A stretch of 64,000 bases of DNA from Archilochus colubris. Its lineage: Eukaryota > Chordata > Aves > Apodiformes > Trochilidae. Positions 1-13,710 of the stretch are shown piece by piece. The stretch covers positions 62,157,709-62,221,708 of the forward strand of contig CM041084.1 in assembly GCA_023079485.1 (NCBI GenBank). Direction: 5' to 3'. Every line of letters starts with the position of its first letter. Within the stretch, counting starts at the first letter, position 1. A program made the translations under genes and the position numbers. Under the pieces are notes generated by a model. It was not told the origin of the DNA, ran no database searches, and saw only the letters and a program-made list of their open reading frames with translations.

Positions 1-1740
1 CAGTAGAGGACACTAGCTTTCTGAGCTGGGTGCAATGATCAACTCTGAGGAATCATATCTGGGCACTGCTTCAGATGAAAGGCTGCCTTCAGACACACAG
101 GGAGCCCATGGGTCAGGAGTCAGCTCTAAGCCAGACAAGGAAGTTCAGCTTGGTAGGGCCCCGAGCTCAGGGGAGCGTGGTTGTGATCTGGGCCTCAGCA
201 GACTGATGGGTTGCTTCAAGCTCAGCCCTAATAGACCACAAAGTTCATCTTTACAGGGAAATCTCAGATCTCTTGCCTTGGGATAAACACGTGTTTGGAA
301 GCCAGTGGTTTAAGATGCCTTCACAGTGATTTCAGAGGAAAAAAAAATGTATGCTTACAAGTTCTGAAGAAATCACTACACATTCCTGGCATCTACACAA
401 GTCCCATGGAGGCTGTAGGAACCCTGGGACCTGCAGATCATCAGCTGGGGACAGGAGGCCCTTTGCTGGCACAAGGCATTTTCCTGTATTTTTGATGTGG
501 GTTGTTGGGTTTTTTTTCCCCTTTTCCACACACTGCTCCACCTCAGAGTTTGCTTCAGGAAGGCAAGGATTAAGGATGTTTTGATCAGACTTGCCTTGTT
601 AACAGAAAGGATAAACTCTCCATGATATTTTGATGTTCTGAATTCACACCACAAGTTTATTAATGTTACTTGGGTTACTGAATTCTTCTGGGCGAGACAT
701 GCAGTGCAGGGGGCAGGAGTGGGGAGGAGTTTGCAGGAAAAAAGGCCTTGGAGGAGTTATTTGCCACTCAGGGGCCAACACTTTATGATTTTCTGCAGAG
801 ATTGATGTTTTCAGCATGTAGAGACACTCCAAGGGAGAAATAATTTGTGTGTGTTTAGCATCCAAGATACCACTATTTTACTTGCAGAGCAGTCAGATTC
901 CCTCCCTGTGCTCATGCAGCAGGAAGTTTGCTTTTCAGCGGGATAATCCAGAAAAGCAAAAATCTGTGTCCAGATTTCAATTGCTCCCAAAAGTGCAGGC
1001 ACAGGAGGACTTGGAATGCTGTGCAGCTAGTAGCCAGCTGTGAATTAACACTCCTTTGACACTGGGACAGGCAAAGCTTCTACAGGGAAAAGTGATCCTA
1101 TTCCTTAAACCACGTGGCATGCCTCTCCACAGAGCCCAGTAATGAAGGAGGACGGTATTAACATTCCAATCAAAACATCCAGGAGGAGGAAAGGGAGAAC
1201 TGGTACTTCCAGTGTCAACTCCAATTAGGAGGAAATAGAAGCCACAGATGAGAAATAGGAAGCATCTGTATGTGAAAGCTTATTTAGCTTTGAAGCTGGT
1301 GTGGGAATATTGGCTTAGTCCTTACTTTCCCCAAGTGTTATGTCATCTCGTGTGTAATGTTGACACTTACAAGGATTACTTATTAAATAATTCCTTTACA
1401 AACAACAGGGAATAATTCTGGCCTTTGATATAGGCAGATTATGATCTCAGATGCTACTACAAAGATCTTATATTCATCTTAACAGGCTAAGCACATTAAG
1501 AATCCAGGCAAAAAAAATACATGTATGCAAAATATGGAAAGGAAACCAAAGAACGGGAAAATCAGAAAAGCCATGCTGAGCCACAGGTTTTTAGTACCTG
1601 AGAAAGGGAAATTATTAAGAGATTAAATCAGTCTGCACCAGTCTTCAATTAACTAAAACCTGTGTTCAATGCAAATCTGGGCAAAAGGCCTTCATTCTTT
1701 CTCCTTTTTTTAGGTCTTTCCTTTTTTTCAATAGTTCCCC

Positions 1741-1862
1741 ATTTTTGGTACAGCAAATTAAAAAAGGAGTTTAAGAATAGCCTGCAGATGTCTAATTAAC
1801 CTGCCAGTGCCCTCCGGTCAGGCATAGCCAGCTCCCAATTACCTGCAGGTGCTTTATCCAGG
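1741..1862. promoter_or_regulatory. Candidate conserved non-coding element (weak)
   Basis: This non-repetitive stretch contains a TAATTA homeodomain-type core near 1794, a CAATTA near 1837 and an E-box-like CAGGTG near 1844, within about 60 bp. Such clustering occurs in vertebrate developmental enhancers but is also common by chance in AT-rich DNA. Conservation in other amniotes is what would decide; I cannot test it here. Confidence 0.15.
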
Positions 1863-4800
1863 TTGTGGATGAGGCCTGGCACGATGCAGAGACTCCCAGG
1901 CCAGCTCTGTATGGGTGCAATGCTCCACATCCACTGCTACGCTGCTCGTCCTAGCCCTGGAGCAGTTTATCCTGTTTCAAACACCACAGAACCTGATTTA
2001 ATAAGTTTTGCCAGGCCTGAACTGCCTCTCTAAGGAGCTGGCCTGGATACTGCTGCTTTGTTCCAGAACCAGGAGCTCCAGTGCTGCTGGAGGACAGCAC
2101 TTGGGCACCCATTACTGCCTCAGGTTCTCAAAAGTGCTGTGAACAGATAAGGAGACCAGAGCCATGAATTCCCCAGGGCTGTTCATCCCAGGAGGAGTTG
2201 TTATTCATGCTCAGGGATGGAGGAGCACAAGCCCACCAAGTTCAGACCCTGACACACCAGGCAGGGCATTGCGCTCATTTGCGTGCTGCAGAGTGCCCAG
2301 AAACATCCCCACCACCCTGGGTCTCCAGAACAGAAATGAAATAACTACAGCTGCTGAGCCCCAAGTGGTTTGTGCTGCAGTCTGCGTTACAGCCAGCCGA
2401 GTGCCAGAAATCAGGTCTTTGCTGGTGGAGTTTGAATTCAATGCTCAAATCAGGCTTGAAACAGAGCTGCAGTTTCTGTGTCTGGAGAACCTGGACCCAG
2501 AGTGGTGGTCCAGGCAGGTTTGGCTTTGAGGAGACACAGCATGATTCCTGTAACATTTTACAACAAACTTGGAAATCTTGAAGCCTGAAGTCCTGAATGG
2601 GCACATGCAAGTGGTAAAATGATGCCCCAAGATACTATACACCTTGGCTTCAGGGAAGCTGTACTTTGTCCAGAAACAAAACCCAAACCCAAAACTATTA
2701 TTTGACTTGGACATTTTTTCAAGCTGTCCCCACTTGAGTATCAGCTATAACATAGATATGAAGGAATGACTCGTTTAGAAACAAGCTGGGAAAAAAAATA
2801 CAATTAAAAAAACAAAAAAAAAATCAGTGCACATTTAATTTGTTTTCTCAAAGTGCAAATCGTCCTACGTGCTTGAAGCAAATGAGGCATTAAGCCGAGA
2901 AAATGCATTGAGGCCCTTCCGCAACACTTCCTTCAGAGGAATGAGAATGGAAAAGGCCCTTTTCATACTGTCCCATTGTCCTGCCAGTCTCTAGGTGTTC
3001 GGCCCTGGAGCTCCAACTAGCAGCACAGTATGGGGTTATCCAGGGCAGTGAGTGACAAACAATTTAAAACTTTTCCATAAATCTGAAAAACAAAGAAGCT
3101 TTTTATCTCTGCGCTGAAAAGAGTAAAGGAGCTGAGCCTCCATCCCCAGAGCCTACTGCACCGGTGTGATCAGAGCAATCAAGCTGATGGTCTGCCAGCA
3201 GACCTGCAGCAGGCAGTCCTGTTCTTCGAGCAGAGAGGAATCACTCACGAAATCCTTCCCAGCTGTCTGCTACAAAAGGGGAGGCCCTCTCCCCTGAACC
3301 CCAGTATCCTAGCTGCTGGCAAAAGCATACTGCTGCTGCTTCTGCTAGTCACACCATCAAGGCACAGCTCCCTCAAGCACCTCTAGGGTCACAGCACCAT
3401 GACAAAGGCAGAAGAGGGCCCACTATTAGCCCTTCTTGAGCTTTAAGGAAAAGCTCACACTCTCAAATAAAAGAAATCAAACCAGAAATGTTTTCTTTTA
3501 AAGCAGCGAGTGGAAAAGTGAGAAGAACTTTTTCCCAACCTAGATGAGTTGCACAGAGGAGAGAATAAAGACTGAAACGACTGAAAGCCTGCAGAACATT
3601 TTATAAAACAGTTATTTTTCCCCCCAACAATGGTACTCTGTCCCTGACATGAATCAAAAATGTCACAAGGCAGTTCGGTGAGGCCGCATGTGAATGCTGC
3701 GTATTGAGCTGCAGCAGCTGCAGGCAGACTTTGTGGTTAACCCTGTGAGACTTTCACTGCTACAGCTGGCTTCCATTCTGTCACTGGGTCCCAGCAGCCC
3801 TTCCCACTCTGCCACTGCTAAATATAATTGCAGCCTTATCAGTCTCTGTGTTTCATTCCACCGCAAGCATCACAGAAGCAGCTCTCAATGGTAAAGATGT
3901 CAAATTAAGATACATGGATATAAATACACTACATACAAACCTTCTTTCTTTCAACATCAAGTTTATGCTTTATATATTTGAAAAACCTAACAACCCAAAG
4001 TGACCTGAACTCTGACCTGTACTTATTTAGGAAGCATCAGTTCACTTTCCAAAATACTGAAGAGGAGAATAAACCATCCTTGCCTAAAGAAAATCTCTCT
4101 CTGCACCACTTGGAAGCCTTCTCTCTGATACCAGTACTAGCAGATCTGTTGCCATTCCCTTACAATCCAAAGCACTACGATAGGCTACTCGGTTGCATTT
4201 TTATCTTCATGATACCCAGCTCTACATCAGGACACTTTTCCTAAATGTTTCAGCATCAATTATGTTCTATGCTTCTGCGATACCAACAGCAGAGTGCAAC
4301 AAGGCAGCAAAGTTAGATTAGTGAAGAGCAAATATTTTATTTCTCACCTGTCATGAACGTTTCTGCAGTTCTTCAAGATGTTGTTAGAAGCCTCCATTAT
4401 TTTTAGCTTGGCTCTTGTAAATTTCTCATCCTCACAACATGCCTTCCCCACAGAAAAAAGAAGTAAGCAAAACAGAGCTTGAAGAAGAGGTGCCCAGTTC
4501 TCAAGAAGAATGTGCCAACCAGGCATGAAAAGTTTAAGTTTAAAAAATAAATAAATCTTTGAAATGTTACACTTTTTAGGAATCTGTAACCAGCTTCCAC
4601 CATCATGTCTTTCCCAAGATAGCATTTGGAACAGAAATCTCGACTAATATCTTTAAAGAGATTCAGAATTGCTCTAGTGACTCTGAAGTAAACCCATGGA
4701 AAAAAATATGCAATTTGTTTTATAGCCTAATCGAAACAATTTCACATAATGCATTACACTGCATGCACTTCTATGCACCTGTGCAAGTCTTTGCATACTA

Positions 4801-6272
4801 ATTAGTTTCATTACAGTGGTACAGGCTACCTCAAAAGCAATATATTGGACCAGAACACTCCAAGCCTAGCTTCCCATGCAAAATACAGAAACCTGAAAAT
4901 CTTGCATTTCATCCATGGATTTATATCCACACAGGGATTTACTTATTGGGTGAAGCTTTATGCACTTGCATTAGCATAAACCCACAGCCGTGTTAACTGA
5001 GTGGAAGATCTATTCACCATGACAGAAGTGAATTAAAACAAATGCCCTATCACCCTCCACCTGAGGTATTTGCAGGAAATTCTGCTGGGGGTCCTGCTTT
5101 CTGTTTGCATGAACATTTCCTTACAGGGCAGACTGCACCTTCTGTCAAGTATAGGCTGAAATCCTAACAAATAGTTGGTGGCTTTTTGCCACTGCATGTG
5201 GGATGAGATGATCCATTCCAGCTCTATCACCCTACTGACACCTTCCCCCTACCAAGGCCACTAAAGTGCATCCCTACAACATATCCCTTTGGCCAGTATT
5301 GTCTTTCCAGCAAAAAGATGCAGTGGATAATTTTAAGATCAAGGTGGAAGAAGGTACTTACCAACTTGAAACAGAAGGCACTTCAAACATGACCTCTCAA
5401 AACACTGAAACATGGAAACAATCATTAGAACAACAGCCCCTTCCCACCCCACTTTGTTCCCAGAGTTTTTAACAGAGACAAAGAAGAAAAAAAGACAAAT
5501 TCCAATATAGCCAAATTGCTTGTGAGCACACACCATGCATGCAGGATGGCAGAGCAGCTAGGAAAGCTCCTGCTTCTCTCCATCACCCCAGCCCTCTGCT
5601 CCACCTGACAGTGTTTTATTTAGCTTGGAGCATACCTAAGGGCTGCAGCAACACAGACTGCCCACAAGGAGAACAGCAACATGAAAAGCTTCATTGCATC
5701 ATTAGGCCACAATTCGAGCTAATCCCCCAAATTCTGTGGGAGAATGTAAGCAAGCCATGCTTTGCTTTGCTGTCCAAGGGCACAGTTTTGTGCTGCAGGG
5801 CTCCAGCCTTTCACACAGCAGAGAGCCAAGAGCCTGACTATCTGCAACGTGGAAACCTCCCACAGCACACTGCTGAATAGAAGGAAAGGGGTTGACCATT
5901 TTACCTCTGCCAAAATCCACTTTGATCAGTTGCACCCAGTGGCACTCCTGCCTCCCCCACTGGAGGAAGGCATCTTCTTGCCTTTACCAATAGCCACCAC
6001 CCCCTACCCTGCCTTCCTCTGAGGAAAGAGGAGGTCAGCAGCAGCAGCACCTTACCAGCACCTCAGGTGCAGCAAAGAAAAGAGATGTAACCTCCCAGTG
6101 GCTTCACAGCTACTCATTAGTATTATCAGTGCAGCTGAAAGTTATCAGGTCAAGCTAGGGTGCCATGAGTGAAAAGCAAGTGAGTGACAGCAGAGAAATG
6201 CTGCCCCATCCAGGTGTCAGAATCAACCCACTCCTGCCTCCCAGGACAGGGTTGTCTTGGTAGCTGCTGGGG

Positions 6273-6294
6273 AAAAAAAAAAAAAAAAAAAAAA
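6273..6294 (+). repeat. Poly-A tract (22 bp)
   Basis: An uninterrupted run of 22 A. The upstream sequence shows no recognisable coding or SINE body, so I do not call it the tail of a retrocopy. Confidence 0.9.
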
Positions 6295-8425
6295 CTCTCG
6301 AGGGATAGGGGACTGCTTGGCTTTAAGGGTTTGGAGCTTGACACTGTCAGGCTGTGGCCTTCTCATAACATGGTGAAGCTGAAAAGTATCTTTTTAGTCA
6401 TAATAAGGGTTTATGTCACTTGAATACCCAACGACTTTGTATTACTGGTATTCTTTAGGCTTAACCTACATTGTGGTAGTGAAACTCCTTACCTGGAGGT
6501 AAGGTTTATATACTTACTTCTGGCAGCACAACTTACAACTGGACTTACACAATGCAAACAGAACACTAAGACCACCACCTAAAAGCTGTTGGAAGAAGTA
6601 ATTAGCATTCTCCTAGGCCTCCTTTCTCCCTCAGCCCAGACTCAAACACTTTTGCCTGCATATAATTTTTCAAAATAAATTTGCTCCGTGAAATCAGTGA
6701 GGCAACTCATACAAGTCAAGGCAAAGCCCTCATGTGTCCAGAAACTTCTGCTGTGCAGCATCAGTGGATGAACCTGAAAATAAGCACTACCAGTGAAAAA
6801 TATGCTTTAGACTCTCATTTCCACAAGGCCAGGAGATGGGTATTGGCATTATATGGCAATTCAAGTCACCTTATGGACACAAAGAGACTTACATGTTCCA
6901 TACAAAGTTCTACAACTTCGTTCTCATAAATAGCTGTACATTATGCATATCTTAGAAGACTATGAAATAAATGTTTCCAAATTTAAAATGTTTGGACAAT
7001 TACTTATCAGTTTGCACAGACAAGTGTCTGTCTGGTTTTAGAATTTATTTTCCTCTATACGACAAAATTTTGAAAGAGCCCAAGCCTGATCACTCAAGCT
7101 CTTACAAAAACTATCTTGGGCAACTGTACCCTACCCATAATAAAAGCTTCGTTTCTCTGTACATTTGCCTTTAATAAGAACAGTGAAGAGAGAGTTAGCA
7201 TGTGACAGAGCTGTGTTAAACCTCTAAATATTCCTGCATTTCAGAATTTGCTTTTTTAAAAAATATTCTGAAACAAGAAGTATTTCCCCAAGACTTGCTA
7301 TATGATTTCTCTTTTACTTAAGTTTAACAAATTCTAAGGACAGATAGCCAAGAAGACTATCTGCATACAGCAGAAGTCAACAAGGTAAAATTTCCTTGCT
7401 TGAATGACTCTTGAAAGGGAAAAGAGGGCAAGCAAAGTATTTTTTCTCTTGCTACTTTGGCTAAAATACAGCATAAGTTTGCTTTCTGCCAGCAGTCACA
7501 CCTTTTTCAACCTTCTTACCATCATCAAGAGAAACCCCAGATCTCAGCTGTGTTTTCTAAAGCAACATTCACTTCAGTGACAGGGAAAAAAAAGAGGCTT
7601 CTTTCTTTGGAGGGTTCCCACCCACCACCACCTTTGCATGCTTCCCTAGCACAAGCTCTGCCAGGTAAAGTCCAGTCCTGCCCTACGGTTAATACCTCAC
7701 CTACACAAAAAGTTCTTTCCACATACTCAGCTTCTTACAGATGAGGGACCTCTTCTAGTTAAAGTGCTCCGTGAGGACCATAACCAGTCCTGCAGCACCA
7801 GGGCACTTCCCCACCTTGGAGACCCACACCGAATCACAATCATTTTTGCTGTAATTAACTGGTTACTGAGTGAGCAACAAAGCCAGAGTGAGATCTCAGA
7901 TCTTCTGCCACATCCCTTCTATCCCCTGGCCACCTCTGAGGGGTTTTGTTAGGACAAGAACACCCTGACATGGATCCTCTGACCTGCATTGTTCTGCACA
8001 GGGCTGATTTCAAGGAAGAGCTGAGCAATGCCCACCCTGAAATCCAATTGCCTCTCAGCTCCAGGCTGCTTGGTCACAGCCTTTCCAAGCCCTTTTCCCA
8101 AAGGCCACCCTGTTGATGGCAGTGGCCCAGCCCCACAGTGTCCCCTTCCAAGAGCTACCACATGTTTCCCACTCATTGTCCAGCTGCCATTGTCCCCGTT
8201 CTCCTTCTGCAGAAAGGCTACAACAGCAAATTTCATCCCTGAAATGCAGCACACAAATGGGGAGCACAAGTCAAACAAAAGCTACAGCCACTCTGTTTAC
8301 TAGGGAGAGAGATCAATGGGCTTCAATGAAAGGACAGGAAGCTGATGTTCTCACTGTAACTTGCTGGTAAAACAGTGAATAGTGCTATCGAGGTTGACAA
8401 AGGCTCTTTTTTTCCCTCCTCTTAC

Positions 8426-8440
8426 TTTTTTTTTTTTTTT
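8426..8440 (+). repeat. Poly-T tract (15 bp)
   Basis: An uninterrupted run of 15 T, followed about 80 bp later by a second shorter T run near 8523-8533. Confidence 0.85.
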
Positions 8441-8579
8441 AAATGAAGAATTCAAGGGAGAGGGTTATCACGTTGTTATCAACAGGCCATGAAATGGGGA
8501 ACATCAGCAAGTTTATTCAACTCTTTTTTTTTTGCCCTTTGAGAGAGTTACACAGAGGCAAAGAAGTGCACAAAGAAAC

Positions 8580-8727
8580 ATAAAAAAAAAAAAACAAACA
8601 ACAAAACCCCAAACCAAAACAAACCAACCAACCAAAAAAAACTCAACAGAAAAATCACACAAGCAAACAGACAAATGGTTGAGATAAAATAAAATAAAAA
8701 TAAATAAATAAAAAGAAAAAATCAAGA
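8580..8727 (+). repeat. A-rich low-complexity region
   Basis: About 150 bp dominated by A with scattered C: first AAAC/CCAAA-like units, then AAATA/AAAATA units towards the end. G and T are very rare in the first half. It resembles a degenerated simple repeat or an expanded poly-A tail; no transposon body is recognisable beside it. The complementary strand gives a spurious Phe/Leu/Cys-rich open frame that should not be taken as a protein. Confidence 0.8.
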
Positions 8728-10884
8728 CAGAGCCAGAATATGAGTCTGAGGGGTTTGTAACCATGTTTATTTAGCATCTTGCCTGTGCTCAGGGTACACA
8801 GAACATCCCAATGGATTACCAAGGAAGATCATGGCCAGTCTATGGAAATAGCTAACCTTTCCCCAGAACTGCATCTCCACAAAGCCACTGCTGTGACAAG
8901 GCTGCCCTTGGGGGCCCTATTAAAAGCACTACACCTGGTGTTTACATGATTAGGCCCTTCTTCAGGTACATCTGGAGCACTCTGAGATGCTCTAGTCTAG
9001 TGACCATCTACATCTTGGCATTTAGCTGGCACCATAAGAAGGGAGCTGTGTTCTTGTGGAAATACTGCTGGGCTGAAGCCTACTCACAAGGAGAGTGTTG
9101 TCCTTCCACAGACATGGCCCCTCTTCTCTTACCAAGGTTTTTCCCTTGTAATCAAGCAACATTTTGCAGCTACTCATGGAAGTGTTCTAAAACCTCTGGG
9201 AGCTTTTAAAAAATGTGTTGATATGACTGATATCAGAAGAGATGCAGCTGGAAGAAGGGAAAACCTGTGTATGAACATCATCTTCCCCATCATCTTCAAA
9301 CTATGTAAATCTCTCACACAGCCTAAGTGCATGCATTTGGTTTGTGCATTAAAATTAATAGACCTGAATATTTAGGTATATCTCATACATTGTGAAGTAG
9401 TCCTGGGAGAGCAAAGAGATTTTCACTTCTCATGTTTGCAAAACACTTGGCATTAGTTGTATGATATCATTTTAATTTTTTACCAGCATTCCAAAGCTAT
9501 GTATGCATGCGATGCATATCATGTGCACAATGTCCTACATATAAAAATTCAGACTCCAAATTTAAAGTGAAACTTAGCACAGGGTAAATTGTGATTTTCT
9601 TTGAAGGCTCAAAGGAAAATTCAAGATTCTATCAAAGACATAAGGTTAGTTATTAGCAATGTTGTTCTTCAAAGGACTATAAAAAAGGAGACGACTGATG
9701 TCACGGGAAAGTGGGGAAGCCAAGTAATTGGTGAAAATTTTTTTAAAGGTTAACCCTTTCTTTTACTGCTTTTGAAGAACTACAGAGACTTTATAAGATT
9801 TCCTTCCTGTTTGCTTTGTGCTAGAAGTATTAGTCCTGCAGTGCACCTGTTTTCTTCAAGCTTCTCAGCCCTATTTTATACAATGATATAAAGCTGGTAC
9901 CTGCAGTAGCCTATAACCAGCAACACATCACCAAGAGCTACCCTCCCCACTGAGCACTCCTTGGCTGATGCAAAGCCTCCAAAAGCCTTCCAGTTCACAC
10001 TAACCTCAAGAGGGTCTCTAGTGGCCAGAACTGCAGATGGGCATGGCATGTAGTCACTCATGCTGATTCCATGGGAGCTCTATTTGCTTGAGCTACTGTC
10101 ATGGAGCTGAATTAAACCAGAAGCGTGTTGGTATTACACTGTTTAGCCTGAACATGATCACACTTGAAAAGGTGACACATGCTGGTGCTGCAGCTGCCCT
10201 CCATTTGGTTACCCTCTAATGTTGCATGCAGCCCACTTGTCTCGCACAAGATGCACACAGAGGGAGGGATGGAAAGGAGGGTTTGAAGTTATCAGCCCTT
10301 GCCCACCTCTGCCTCCTGTGTCAGACCCCAACAGAGCCAAAAGAAAGGTAGGAGTGTGCTACAGCCCCCAGAGTCTGTGGCATATGTCCATGCACGTGGG
10401 CAGCCAGAACTCTTTCTACTCTGGCTTTAAATGAGAATTTACAGGCCACTTGCCTCTATTCGGGTGGCTTGCAGCAGCTAGAGAGAATGTATAACAATTA
10501 CTTGCTCCAGATAAAACTTAATATATGAAGTGTTGCATCTGCTAGGCTTTGATATCAAATTCTAGAAATCCCTTTGTGTGTTCCTTGTTATGTGTCACTT
10601 TAGGTTTTCCATTAAGCACACAAATCAAAATTATTATCCTCCGGATAGAGTTCAGATGCATTTTGCACCTTTATACACGTAGTGCCAAAACCAGCTATCC
10701 CTTAACATCTCTGAATGTGGGGGTTCCTTCCACAATGAGAGTTTCCTTGACAAGGTATTCAGCAACAGTTATACAGTGAAGTGTATATCCTGCCTTAATC
10801 CAACAGAACTTTCAGCTTTCTTTTGGAGGCATAACAGTTGAATTGATCTTTTATACAGGGAGACAAATTTAATTTTCCGGCTCC

Positions 10885-11000
10885 GATTTGGAAAAGAATG
10901 CCTATTCATGACAGCACTTAAGCCTCACGGAAGTCAATGGGACCTAAACACATGTTTACAATTAACCATGTGCTTAAGTGGTGGTCTGAACTGGGTGAAT
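10885..11000. repeat. Ancient amniote palindromic repeat, 'cttaag/gtcaatggga' type
   Basis: The stretch reads as a degraded copy of a dispersed repeat common in turtles, crocodilians and birds. It has a 'gcacttaagcc' part, the 'gaagtcaatgggac' core (here 'gaagtcaatgggacc' with one flanking change), and a 'cacatg...catgtgcttaag' inverted pair around 10950-10979. The family is recalled from general familiarity and I cannot name the library entry. It is probably the remnant of a non-autonomous DNA transposon fixed long before bird radiation. Confidence 0.6.
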
Positions 11001-13488
11001 AAATGTGAAGTCAGTAGGTCTGCTTGCATAAGAAAGAATTACTAGTTTAGGGGAGAATTATAGAATTTGGCTATAAGAGGCTGGAGGATTAGTAACAAAT
11101 GTGTCATTCCTGTAAGTAATTTACTTAAACCAAAGCCACGGCAGAGCTGTTTAGAGTATGCCCTCAGATTAATTTGAAGGACAGACTTAGAACATAATTA
11201 TGAACCAACTGTAAATTTGTAAAATACATCAGAATCACTAACTGACATTCAAATGAGATCTACAGAACTGAACATCCTGTTTAGATTTAATGAGTTCCGC
11301 CTGTTTCAGAGCTACATTGGGTCTTGACACAGAAAACTGAGTAAGTAGAAGTACAGGCCAGAGATGTAATTGTGGCTCCAAAAATGAAACTAAAGAGCAT
11401 ATGTGAGAGCCTCCAAGCCCTTCCAAAATTACTTTTGTGGTAGCATTTTATGAGAAAAATATGAGAAGCCATCCAATAAAGATAGTGTAGACTATCAGAC
11501 ATTTTTCTGGGTACTCTTAAGATAATTTAACAGTGAGGATAAATCCCTGCATTGGCCACAGTTAAAGAAACACATTAAGATACACAAGCAAGTTTGTCAT
11601 GTACACCACTTAACCCACCATCTTCCCAGGCTTACTTGGTATTACTGACATGTCAATAGCTGGTACACATCTACATTTGATAAAGTTTGCATACTCCTAC
11701 ATCACACAGAAGAGGAGGAAAGGGAATTGTCTCCAGATGTTCTTCCAGCTCTGTAGGATTAATGAGAAATTTAATAATAAATGGTCATAACTGGTTATGG
11801 AAGATGACCTTCCAAACTGGATTGACACTACTTTTTTCAGCACCAGAAGCTAAAATCAACAACAAGAAGAGCTTGAAGACTATGCAGGTGACTGCAGGGC
11901 TACAGCTCAGCTCACCTCAGGCCAGCTGCATCCCACTGCCCCCATGCCAGCAGATTGCAAGTCCCCACAGGACCCTGGAGCAGCAGTAGGAGCTGGACCC
12001 CTCTGGCCACCTCCCCTTCTCTTCACCATCTCCAAGAGCAACAGAAGCAGCAGGCCAGGCATCTGGGCTGGCTTTCACCTTTGCAACAGATAGCAGTGGT
12101 GTCCTTATGCTCACAGAGCTTGCACGTGACTAATCTAAGGCTTTACAGGTAATAACCCAGGTCCGGAGGCTGTGACAGCTCTGGAAGTTACTAATTAATT
12201 CACCACAGCTGCTCTGCCCCTTCCACCACAGTAGCTAAATCTGGTAAATGTGGGAGTTGTCAGGCTAAGGGGCTCTGAGGTGTGAGGAGGGATATGCTAT
12301 TTCCTCAAATTTTCCTCTACTGAACTCAAGGTATAACTCCAGGGAATCAACATATTAAAAAAAAAAAAAAAAAAAAGTGTTCCTTCAGATGTGTGCCAAG
12401 TGCCTGTGTTCATAAGGAACAGCATGCACGTGAGCAGGGACAGTATTACTGCTACTGAAGTGATTTACACACACAAGGGCCCCAGTAGGGCTGCTGCTGC
12501 TGCTGTGTCTGGCTTTCCAGGATAAGCTCCAGCATGGTGTCCTTCCTAGGACCCTCTCTAACACACCCAAGGGGCAGGCTCTCTGCCCCTCTCATGGAAA
12601 GGGGACTGCCCAGCCCAGTTGCCCTGGGCTCCCAGGATAAGTGCCAACCTTCCAGTTGCTTTAACAGACTTTTACCCAGAATTCAGACATCACACACACA
12701 CAGAAGATTACAGCTGGTCTCAGAAGACAGGAATGTTGAATCAGGCAATATTCATGACTACCAAATCAAGAAAGATGCTAGTCTAAACAGCAACAAAACA
12801 CCAATACATACCTGTTTGTCTGCTGCTATTATTTCAAGGCTGTGAGACATTTCTGAGGGTAAAATAAGCCTTCAAAAGCATTGAAGACCTTTTCTCCACC
12901 ACACAAGTTCAAGCCTGATGCTAAATCACCCAGTACCACTCCAACCCCCACAGTTACTGTAGCCTTTCCTAAAACAACTCCCAAGGATTCTCTTCTGACA
13001 AAAAAATCACAGCTGACCCACCTCACTGGCATTAATAGGTGATCAAAGGCCCAGGCACATCATCTGTTTCTTAATTGTCACCAGTTCAGACTGGGAAAAC
13101 AGGCTGGGAGGCCATCCCTTTTCCCAAGCATGCTCTGCCCAGGCGTATGCTCATCCAAATCTTGTAACCCCCACTGTGGGCTACAAGCCAGGTGGAGAAA
13201 TTCCTCCTGCTGTTTGCAGTGGGGTTTAGATCATCACAGAAGCAAATAGCAAAGAGAGAAGGCAAAGAAGCCCTGTGCTTAATCCAGAGTTTGTAATCTG
13301 AGATGGTAACACTCCGTTCAATATCAAGCTCTCCACAGCAATTCCTCAATTAGCCACACCATGTCCAGGACTGACAAGAAGTCTGCTGAGGAGGGCCTGG
13401 AAATACCTTTCCATTTTAAGGAGGCTGTACTGTGTTGGCAGCGGACAGAGAGGAGTGTAATCCCCTCTGTTCTGTAAACCCCTCCGTT
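11001..13488. other. Gene-free unique sequence with a poly-A tract
   Basis: Only short overlapping open frames are present. A 20-bp A run lies at 12357-12376. The stretch 12000-12200 and 12480-12640 is somewhat richer in C and CTG-type triplets but shows no domain or clear splice-bounded exon. Confidence 0.55.
12357..12376 (+). repeat. Poly-A tract (20 bp)
   Basis: An uninterrupted run of 20 A with no recognisable retroposed body upstream. Confidence 0.9.
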
Positions 13489-13710
13489 TAAAATTCTTTA
13501 CAGAGAGGGTGATCAGGCATTGGAATGGGCTGCCCAGGGAGGTGGTGGATTCTCCATCCCTGGAGGTTTTTAAGAAGAGACTGAATGTGGCACTCAGTGC
13601 CATGGTCTGGTAACCATGGTGGTAATGGATCAAGGGTTGGACTTGATGATCTCAGAGGTCCCTTCCAACCCAGCTGATTTCGTGATTCTGTGATTCTGTG
13701 TGATTCTGTT
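13489..13710 (+). mobile_element. CR1: CR1 LINE 3' fragment, sense
   Basis: This is the 3' end of a chicken-repeat-1 non-LTR retrotransposon, severely 5'-truncated as is usual for CR1. It holds the last ~35 codons of ORF2, then a short 3' UTR containing 'ttggacttgatgatct' and 'ccttccaaccca', and it ends in GATTCTGT-type octamer repeats near 13685-13710. It belongs to the same subfamily as the copies at 27.7 and 36.7 kb. Poly-A is absent, as expected for CR1, which uses the octamer tail instead. Confidence 0.95.
13509..13613 (+). pseudogene. CR1 ORF2 C-terminal remnant
   Basis: About 34 codons stay open and match the end of CR1 ORF2, including '[14 protein letters not shown]' and 'FKKRL', closing with TAA at 13611-13613. 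The reverse-transcriptase and endonuclease domains lie upstream in a full element and are missing here because of 5' truncation. No function is expected. A reverse-strand open frame across this region is a shadow. Confidence 0.85.

Larger units (their letters stand above)
1..10884. other. Gene-free unique sequence, left part
   Basis: No open frame here is long enough or similar enough to a known family to call a gene. The longest reach about 110-120 codons and overlap one another on both strands, as expected by chance. The stretch holds poly-A/T tracts near 6.27, 8.43 and 8.52 kb, an A-rich low-complexity block at 8.58-8.73 kb, and a short AT-rich segment near 1.75-1.86 kb with TAATTA, CAATTA and CAGGTG motifs. 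No CR1 copy was recognised. Distal exons of a spliced gene or a non-coding RNA could be missed by eye. Confidence 0.6.

Noticed and set aside
4348..4442. Minus-strand segment ending in a good donor-like CAG|GTGAGA with an open amphipathic frame.
   Set aside because: The acceptor side is poor (G-rich bases just before AG), the peptide matches no family I know, and a 95-bp frame open by chance is common.
6273..6294. Poly-A run as the tail of a processed pseudogene.
   Set aside because: No coding similarity in the upstream sequence and no flanking direct repeat was seen.
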